Assembly (NCBI GenBank): GCA_028823185.1
Contig: JAPKBY010000104.1
Location: 1-6,630 of the forward strand
Reading direction: 5' to 3'
DNA length: 6,630 nucleotides
DNA from: Planctomycetota bacterium
GTDB taxonomy: Bacteria; Planctomycetota; UBA1135; GCA-002686595
The translations under genes and the position numbers were made by a program. Shown here piece by piece: positions 1-4,612 of this stretch (within the stretch, counting starts at the first letter, position 1; every line of letters starts with the position of its first letter). The notes under the pieces were generated by a model. That model was given only the letters and a program-made list of their open reading frames with translations. It ran no database searches and was not told the DNA's origin.

Positions 1-80
1 AAGAGGGCCCGACCCCAACGCCGAGGCGATGAGACGGGCCCAAAAGGAGGAGATAGCCCATCTTTCGTCCTATGGGCCCC
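1..80 (-). ncRNA. Putative small RNA, repeat copy 1, cut by the window edge
   Basis: The core at 2-69 matches copy 2 almost exactly through the long hairpin (stem arms at 35-41 and 5-11). The single change turns the minus-strand UUCG loop into CUCG and leaves the stem intact. The spacer between CTCC and CTTTC differs: it reads GATGGGCTATC on the minus strand, so the first hairpin would have a larger loop or use AGAU/AUCU pairing instead. The 3' tail, where any U-tract would be, lies outside the window after position 1. It is therefore partial and its terminator cannot be judged. Confidence 0.38.
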
Positions 81-177
81 GATCCATTAGAGATCACTCG
101 CCACTTTCCCAGGGTTCCCAAAACGCAGACACCTCACCAGAGGAGCTTCAGAGCCACAGGGGCAAACCAGCACTAGA

Positions 178-220
178 CCTTGAATGAAGCGGGCCTTGAT
201 TGAATAGAGCCTTGAATGAA
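178..220. repeat. 16-nt tandem repeat, three units
   Basis: CCTTGAATGAA (178-188), CCTTGATTGAA (194-204) and CCTTGAATGAA (210-220) recur at an exact 16-nt period, with one base difference in the 11-nt conserved part and variable 5-nt spacers. The array directly abuts core copy 2. It has no coding signature. The even spacing could mark a protein-binding site, but one and a half helical turns puts neighbouring units on opposite faces, so slipped-strand duplication is equally likely. Confidence 0.7.
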
Positions 221-292
221 AGAGGGCCCGACCCCAACGCCGAAGCGATGAGACGGGCCCAAAAGGAGGAGATACTTTCTTTCGTCTAAGCA
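216..292 (-). ncRNA. Putative small RNA, repeat copy 2
   Basis: It has the same two-hairpin layout as copy 3. On the minus strand the first hairpin is GAAAG (279-275) pairing with CUUUU (265-261), four Watson-Crick pairs plus one G-U, around the loop UAUCUCCUC. The second is the GGGCCCG/CGGGCCC stem (254-260 with 224-230) with a UUCG tetraloop. The tail after the stem is UCUUUCAUUC, a weaker U-tract than in copy 3, so termination here would be less efficient. Compared with copy 3, the first stem differs in both arms yet still pairs, which is weak covariation support for a folded RNA. Transcription is not shown by sequence alone. Confidence 0.42.
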
Positions 293-354
293 GCCCAAGG
301 ACATGAGCAGATCTGAGAGAAATTTGACTCAGACCCCTTAGAAGACCTGAGCAC

Positions 355-401
355 AAAAAAAGAGGGCCCGACCCCAACGCCGAAGCGCTGAGACGGGCCC
401 C
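355..401 (-). terminator. Predicted intrinsic terminator (minus strand)
   Basis: On the minus strand, a GC-rich hairpin with its 7-bp outer stem at 394-400 and 364-370, an inner stem and a C(UUCG)G loop is followed by UC and seven U (361-355). This fits a Rho-independent terminator reading leftward. The corresponding plus-strand hairpin is followed by CAAGAAGG and lacks a T-tract, so it is not a good terminator rightward. If it is not the 3' end of a small RNA, it could still end leftward transcription from the operon promoter region. Confidence 0.6.
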
Positions 402-436
402 AAGAAGGAGGAGATACCTTCTTTCGTCAAGCGGCC
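355..436 (-). ncRNA. Putative small RNA, repeat copy 3 (best-formed copy)
   Basis: Read on the minus strand, this copy would give two hairpins. The first pairs AAGAAGG with CCUUCUU (417-423 with 402-408), seven perfect pairs, around the loop UAUCUCCU. That loop and its 3' arm supply CUCCUCC, complementary to a Shine-Dalgarno sequence. The second pairs GGGCCCG with CGGGCCC (394-400 with 364-370), continues through CUCA/UGGG and CGC/GCG, and closes on a UUCG loop. Seven U follow after UC. Minus is preferred because several stem positions are G-U pairs there but would be A-C mismatches on the plus strand, and because only this strand has the UUCG loop and U-tract. No promoter is identified and the 5' end is uncertain. 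It could instead be a non-transcribed repeat of REP type. The architecture is seen in the sequence; the RNA role is inferred. Confidence 0.5.
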
Positions 437-505
437 CCGATTTCATGAGTCAAGCAGCTGAAAATTTGAGGCTGGTCCCCTCACAGATGCGTCCATTTCC
501 CCTCG

Positions 506-531
506 TTTAACTCAAACTACTGTTCTATAAA
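506..531 (+). promoter_or_regulatory. Candidate promoter for the 693-4545 operon
   Basis: TATAAA at 526-531 is a good -10-like hexamer in the most AT-rich stretch ahead of the operon. The nearest -35-like match, TTTAAC at 506-511, sits only 14 nt upstream, shorter than the usual 16-18, so the -35 is weak or the promoter depends on an activator. GTTT and AAAC (505-508 and 514-517) form a short inverted repeat around this point. A start near 537 would leave a leader of about 155 nt. This is tentative. Confidence 0.3.
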
Positions 532-692
532 CACTTACGAGAATAGCCCAGAAGGGTCTCTCACTGTAGTTGCCTCGAGAAGACATGCTTCTTCCTTAGG
601 CATCCGTTCCCGCATGGGGCGCAGCGGCACCATGAATCAAGGTAGGCCGTTCACCAGCTACCCCCTCAGAGCCGAACTCTTCTTAGAAGCCT
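532..692 (+). other. Upstream/leader region of the operon
   Basis: This stretch separates the promoter candidate from the first gene. It contains a small hairpin (AGAAG at 578-582 with CTTCT at 588-592, 5-nt loop) that lacks a T-tract. A 33-codon reading frame (614-715) overlaps the TTG start of the first gene in another frame, but it has no clear Shine-Dalgarno sequence and resembles nothing I recognise. No tRNA, riboswitch core or convincing operator is seen. Confidence 0.4.
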
Positions 693-2840
693 TTGAACTC
701 CTCCACTCTCAATAACATCGACGGACCCACACGGGTCGCCCTGGTGGGCTGCGGCGCGATCTGCAGCGCTCACCTAGAAGTCCTCGCCTCCACCCCTGGA
801 GTCGAGGTCGTCGTCCTCGTGGACTCGAGGATCGAAGCCGCAGAACAGCTCGCCCGTCAGCATGGCGTCCCCAATGTCTCCTCCAGCGTCGCCGCGCTCG
901 CAGAGCACGACGTCCACATCGCGCACATCCTCACGCCGCCGCCGACCCACACCGCGATCTTGCGTGAGCTCTTAGAGCTCGGGATCGGCGCCTTCGTCGA
1001 GAAGCCTTTCGCGCTCTCCTCTGAAGAAGCCGCTGAGCTCTCCGCGCTCGCCGCAGTGCGCGGCCTCCCGCTCGGAGTGAACCACAACCACCGCTGCCAC
1101 CCGACCTTCACCCGCCTCGAAGCCAGGCTCGCAGCGGGTCATATCGGAAAACTCAAGCACGTGCAGGCGACATGGAGCATGCCCCTAGGACAGCTTGACG
1201 CCGGGCGGCTCGATGACTGGATGCTGCGCGCTCCTAAAAACATCATCTTCGAACAAGGCCCCCACCCGCTCTCCCAAGTCCACGCGCTCTGCGGGAAGCT
1301 CATCGGTGGAGAAGCCGGGCCGCTCTCATCGAGAGAGCTCGCTCCCGGCCAGATCTTCCATCCGCGCTTCTCTGGTGCGCTCAAAGGAGAGCGCGCCACA
1401 GCAGAGGTCTCCCTCGGCTTCGGACAAGACTTCGAGTGCTCACGTCTCGTAGCCATCGGAACAGACGGAAGCCTAGAAGCAGACTTCATCCACGACACGC
1501 TCACCTGTGAGCGGAAGTCTCCTTGGCTCCCGTTCTTCAACGGCTTCATCGTCTCATTGGGACGCGCTGGCGGAAACATCTCCTCCGGAGTTGGCGGAGC
1601 CATCAACTACCTCCTCGCTTCCGTCGGACTTGGACAACGAAAGGATCCTTGGTTCGCCAGCATGCGGGCCTCGATCCAAGGCTTCCACAAAGCCATTCGC
1701 GACGGATCAAGCTTGCCCACGAGCGGCGATGATGCCGCCGAGGTCCTCAGCTGGTGTGAGCCATTCACTGCCGAGCTCTCTTCAGAGCCGGGTCGAGCCG
1801 CAAGCTCCTGGAGTGAGTCCCCTCTTAGGCCGGGCGAAGTGATCGTGTTGGGTGGAGCTGGCTTCATAGGCCGGCGCCTCGTCAAAGGCCTCCTTGATCG
1901 TGGGATCCCCGTGACATGCCTCTCCCGCCGCTCCCACGGACTCCCTCCCTCCTTCGACAAACCCATCGCCGAGGGCTCACTGCGCCTGAGACGAGCCGAG
2001 CTCTCCGAACCAGCTGGTCTAGAGCCCGAGCTGAAGGAGGCGCGCTGTGTCATCCATCTCGCAACAGGAGCTGCAGATGACTGGGAGACCACTGAACGCC
2101 ACATGGTGCGCGGCAGCCGCGCGCTCGCTGAGACCTGTGCCCGTGCAGGCGTAGGACGACTGATCTATGTGTCCTCGATCGCATCGCTAGACACAGGTCC
2201 GAACCGAGCTGGAGAAGAGATCAGAGATTCAATCGCCACGGACTCGCACGCAGGTGAGCGAGCGGTCTACACGCGCGGAAAGGCAGCCGCCGAGGCAGCC
2301 GTCCTCGCCGCAGCCGCAGAGACCGGACTCTATACGACCATCGTGAGGCCTGGAATCGTCATCGGCGCCGGGACCCCCATGCAGCACTCTGGCTATGGGC
2401 TTTGGGTCAGCGACAACCACTGCGTCGGCTGGGGCCGAGGTGATCACCCCCTCCCGCTCGTCGACGTAGAAGATGTAGCTGACGGTTTGCTCCGCGCAGC
2501 ACTCCACGAGGGACCCGAGCTAAATGCTAAAGCCATTAACCTCGCCGCGAAGAGCTCTCTCACCGCAGCGGAATGCGTTGAAGAGCTCGCACGTACAACC
2601 GGAAGAGACCTGCACTTTCACCCCCGCTCTCTCGCCTTCTCACAAATCCTCGAGATCGGTAAGTGGATCATCAAACGCGTCGGTGGACGCATGGTCCCCT
2701 ACCCCTCTTATCGCGACCTCGCCGCCCGTGGACTCTTCGGAGAGTTCACTTGTGAGACCGCCAGAGAGCTGCTCGGATGGCAACCGGTTGAAGAGCGCGA
2801 GGCCTTGCTCGATCGCAGCGTCCGGGTCTACGGCGACTGA
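693..2840 (+). CDS. Fused Gfo/Idh/MocA oxidoreductase and SDR epimerase/dehydratase
   Basis: This 715-residue protein joins two NAD(P)-binding enzymes. Residues about 13-360 form a Gfo/Idh/MocA oxidoreductase. They include the Rossmann loop GCGAIC (19-24), the family's EKP motif (103-105, with the Lys normally used in catalysis), HNHR (131-134), and EQGPH (187-191) at the usual catalytic-His region. After a Ser/Pro-rich linker (about 361-381), residues 382-715 form an extended short-chain dehydrogenase. They include GGAGFIG (387-393), YVSS (492-495), YTRGK (526-530, the YxxxK pair) and RPG (552-554). Such enzymes oxidise, reduce or epimerise sugars, often as nucleotide sugars; this substrate is unknown. 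No signal peptide or membrane segment is seen, so it is probably cytosolic. The start is TTG, because an in-frame stop (684-686) lies just upstream and the next plausible start would cut into the Rossmann fold. The ribosome site is weak (AGAAG). Its stop overlaps the next start by one base. The reading frame is continuous, so the fusion looks genuine. Confidence 0.88.
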   Translation: MNSSTLNNIDGPTRVALVGCGAICSAHLEVLASTPGVEVVVLVDSRIEAAEQLARQHGVPNVSSSVAALAEHDVHIAHILTPPPTHTAILRELLELGIGAFVEKPFALSSEEAAELSALAAVRGLPLGVNHNHRCHPTFTRLEARLAAGHIGKLKHVQATWSMPLGQLDAGRLDDWMLRAPKNIIFEQGPHPLSQVHALCGKLIGGEAGPLSSRELAPGQIFHPRFSGALKGERATAEVSLGFGQDFECSRLVAIGTDGSLEADFIHDTLTCERKSPWLPFFNGFIVSLGRAGGNISSGVGGAINYLLASVGLGQRKDPWFASMRASIQGFHKAIRDGSSLPTSGDDAAEVLSWCEPFTAELSSEPGRAASSWSESPLRPGEVIVLGGAGFIGRRLVKGLLDRGIPVTCLSRRSHGLPPSFDKPIAEGSLRLRRAELSEPAGLEPELKEARCVIHLATGAADDWETTERHMVRGSRALAETCARAGVGRLIYVSSIASLDTGPNRAGEEIRDSIATDSHAGERAVYTRGKAAAEAAVLAAAAETGLYTTIVRPGIVIGAGTPMQHSGYGLWVSDNHCVGWGRGDHPLPLVDVEDVADGLLRAALHEGPELNAKAINLAAKSSLTAAECVEELARTTGRDLHFHPRSLAFSQILEIGKWIIKRVGGRMVPYPSYRDLAARGLFGEFTCETARELLGWQPVEEREALLDRSVRVYGD

Positions 2841-3961
2841 TGAGCGCTCCCCGCATCCTTCACATCTTCAGCACCTTCGCACCAGCGGGTCCTGAGCTGC
2901 GAGCCGTGAGCCTGATTCACGCGCTCGGCGACTCCTATCAACACGCGATCATCGCGATCGATGGCTGCACTGACGCAGCCAATATGCTCCCCGAGCGCGA
3001 AGATGTGCGCGTGCTAGAGGCGCCACCGCGAGCAGGAACCATGAAGACTGTGAGGCGACTTCGGGCGATCATCCGCGCGGAGAGCCCCGACCTCGTGTGC
3101 ACCTACAACTGGGGCGCTCTTGATGGCGCGATGGCTGCGGTCGGCTGCAAGGTCCCGGTGCTGCACCACGAGGACGGATTCAACATGGACGAGGCGAAGC
3201 GCTTCAAGCGTCGCCGGATCTGGTGGAGACGGAGGCTGCTGCCGCTGACACACCGAGTGATCGTCCCCTCAGTTCGGCTCGAGAAGCTAGCCACTGAGCT
3301 GTGGAAGCTCAGACCGGAGAAGATTCAACGAATCCCCAACGGGATCGACCCAACGCATTTTGAGGCTGCTGATGGCAACGCAGCGCTCAGAGACGAGCTC
3401 GGCATCCCTCAGTCCACATGCCTCATCGGCTTCATGGGACATCTCCGACCTGTCAAGAACGCGGCCCGACTGCTGGAGGCTGCAGCTCCGCTCGCTGAAG
3501 AGCACGACCTGCACCTCCTCATCCTCGGTGATGGCGAGGAGCGCGCAACGCTTGAGGCGCTCGCCAACTCATCCCCTCTCAAAGGAAAGGTCCACTTCAG
3601 CGGACACCTCCAAGACCCGCGCGCGCACCTGCGCGCCATGGACATCTTCGCCCTCTCCTCTGACTCCGAACAGCACCCCATCGCACTCCTTGAGGCGATG
3701 GCCTGCTCGCTCCCAGTCGCGACGACACGCGTCGGTGATGTAGAGCACATCCTGGGCAAGCGGCAACACCCTTTCATCTCGCCCCTCGAGACCGGCGCAA
3801 AGGGACTGCAGTCCACGCTCCGTGAGCTCATCAAGGACGAGAGCTTACGTCGCCGTCTTGGAAGTCTGAACGCGCAGCGTGTCAGCGAAGAGTTCACTCA
3901 TGAAGCCATGACTGAACAACACGCGCAGCTCTGGCGCGCCGGAGTGGAGTCGATGACTTGA
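2840..3961 (+). CDS. GT4-family glycosyltransferase
   Basis: This 373-residue protein has the two-Rossmann GT-B layout of retaining family 4 glycosyltransferases, at a typical length. The N-terminal acceptor half begins PRILHIFSTF and has AGPELR (16-21) near the usual GGxE loop. The C-terminal donor half has IPNGID (165-170), GHLRPVK (200-206), ILGDGE (228-233) and EQHPIALLE (277-285), the EX7E motif that binds the donor sugar, followed by AMACSLPVATT. In the phosphate-binding loop, the Arg commonly seen after Gly is His201, while Lys206 is kept. No membrane helix is evident. A basic, Trp-containing patch (RFKRRRIWWRRR, 121-132) could hold it at the inner membrane. It probably moves a sugar from a nucleotide donor onto a lipid-linked or surface glycan; donor and acceptor cannot be named. 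The ATG shares its A with the upstream TGA stop and there is no good Shine-Dalgarno sequence, so translation is probably coupled to the fused oxidoreductase. Confidence 0.9.
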   Translation: MSAPRILHIFSTFAPAGPELRAVSLIHALGDSYQHAIIAIDGCTDAANMLPEREDVRVLEAPPRAGTMKTVRRLRAIIRAESPDLVCTYNWGALDGAMAAVGCKVPVLHHEDGFNMDEAKRFKRRRIWWRRRLLPLTHRVIVPSVRLEKLATELWKLRPEKIQRIPNGIDPTHFEAADGNAALRDELGIPQSTCLIGFMGHLRPVKNAARLLEAAAPLAEEHDLHLLILGDGEERATLEALANSSPLKGKVHFSGHLQDPRAHLRAMDIFALSSDSEQHPIALLEAMACSLPVATTRVGDVEHILGKRQHPFISPLETGAKGLQSTLRELIKDESLRRRLGSLNAQRVSEEFTHEAMTEQHAQLWRAGVESMT

Positions 3962-4545
3962 GGGACGAGGACTTAAGGAGTGATGACAAGAGGCTTCCTG
4001 AGCCGGAGTTCATCGAGCCCCTGAAGGTCAGCTCAAGTGAGAGGATCTACGACTCACCGTGGGTCGGGCTCCGTCGGGACTGGCTCGAGCTCGGCGATGG
4101 CGAGCGACAAGAACACCACGTGATCGAGATAACGGACGCGGTGGTCGTGCTACCGATCAGGAGCGATGGAAAGCTCGTCCTCATCGGTCAATATCGCCAT
4201 CCACATGGCAAGACCCATTGGGAGCTCCCCGCAGGCCGCCTCAACGAGGGTGAAGACCCGGCCGCCGGCGCACGTCGAGAGCTCCTCGAGGAGACCGGCC
4301 ATGAGCCAGGCGTCCTGAGACCGCTCCCGGGCTTCTATCCGACGAACGGAATCAGCGCCCACTACGCCCACGCTTATCTAGCCACAGGGTGCGAGGAGGT
4401 CGGAGAGCTAAATCTAGACCCCGCAGAGCGCATCATCCCGCGCTGCTTCACGCCCGAGGAGGTCGAAGCACACCTCGACGCAGGGGGCTTCGAAGACGGC
4501 TTCACGGCATTAACTCTCATGTATTGGCTAAGACTGGCGAGATGA
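3958..4545 (+). CDS. Nudix hydrolase, ADP-ribose/NDP-sugar pyrophosphatase type
   Basis: This 195-residue protein carries a perfect Nudix box: G93, E99, then R107-E108-L109-x-E111-E112-x-G114, with Glu108, 111 and 112 as the expected Mg-binding residues. QYR (78-80), WELPAGR (88-94) and PGFYPTNG (124-131) fit the ADP-ribose pyrophosphatase subgroup, which cleaves nucleoside-diphosphate-linked compounds into a nucleotide and a phosphorylated sugar. The longer N-terminal strand region (about 20-60) is also typical of that subgroup. The start is TTG, inside a TTGA overlap with the upstream TGA, with GGAG eight or nine bases before it. No ATG or GTG start is available in frame before the fold; CTG at 4021 is the only later alternative. 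It is the third gene of the coupled set, so hydrolysis of an NDP-sugar or ADP-ribose linked to the pathway is plausible but unproven. A general housekeeping role is the alternative. Confidence 0.9.
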   Translation: MRDEDLRSDDKRLPEPEFIEPLKVSSSERIYDSPWVGLRRDWLELGDGERQEHHVIEITDAVVVLPIRSDGKLVLIGQYRHPHGKTHWELPAGRLNEGEDPAAGARRELLEETGHEPGVLRPLPGFYPTNGISAHYAHAYLATGCEEVGELNLDPAERIIPRCFTPEEVEAHLDAGGFEDGFTALTLMYWLRLAR

Positions 4546-4557
4546 ACGGCTGATTCG

Positions 4558-4587
4558 CTTTCGTGGGCTCGTGAGGCCGGATATTCT
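4558..4587 (+). promoter_or_regulatory. Weak promoter candidate before the E1 gene
   Basis: TATTCT at 4582-4587 resembles a -10 box. CTTTCG at 4558-4563, 18 nt upstream, is a poor -35. A start near 4594 would give a leader of about 20 nt before the ATG at 4613. The 67-nt gap after the Nudix gene holds no clear terminator (no GC hairpin with a T-tract), so read-through from the operon is equally possible. Confidence 0.22.
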
Positions 4588-4612
4588 CTGGGTTGGAGAC
4601 TCTACTCTCACC

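Larger units (their letters stand above)
1..483. repeat. Three-copy intergenic repeat array (cores at 2-69, 221-286, 361-428)
   Basis: Three direct copies of a core of about 68 nt start at 2, 221 and 361, so the spacing is 219 then 140 nt. Over the first 54 nt, copies 1 and 2 differ at one base by eye. Copy 3 adds one further substitution and then a 2-nt insertion after the second GGGCCC. Every core contains GGGCCCG, then CGGGCCC exactly 30 nt later, then GGAGGAGATA, and ends CTTTCGTC. Weaker similarity continues to the right: GGCCCC/GCCC, CATGAG in copies 2 and 3 (CATTAG in copy 1), and an AAATTT block starting 34 nt after the end of the core in copy 3 and 33 nt in copy 2, so a full unit is about 120 nt. 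Copy 1 touches the window edge, so more copies may lie outside. No credible protein is encoded: the only long reading frame, on the minus strand at 87-446, is low-complexity and runs through the repeats. Confidence 0.9.

Noticed and set aside
46..55. GGAGGAGATA read as a plus-strand ribosome-binding site
   Set aside because: No start codon with an open frame follows at suitable spacing in any of the three copies, and the motif sits in a hairpin loop.
87..446. Minus-strand open frame of 119 codons over the repeat region
   Set aside because: It is rich in Leu/Ser/Arg with no recognisable domain, runs across two copies of the structured repeat, and lacks neighbour-like codon usage. The repeats explain the sequence better.
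1..483. CRISPR array
   Set aside because: The repeats are about 68 nt or longer at irregular spacing (219 and 140 nt), with internal hairpins and no uniform spacers or cas genes.
1..483. Insertion sequence or MITE ends
   Set aside because: No transposase, no terminal inverted repeats bounding a unit and no target-site duplications are visible; the GGGCCCG/CGGGCCC pair forms an internal hairpin.
3983..4024. ATG at 3983 after AAGGAG as an alternative Nudix start
   Set aside because: It is out of frame with the Nudix fold and stops after 13 codons; the TTG at 3958 gives the intact protein.
4546..4612. Terminator between the Nudix gene and the E1 gene
   Set aside because: GGGCTC/GAGGCC (4565-4578) pairs imperfectly with a 2-nt loop and has no T-tract.
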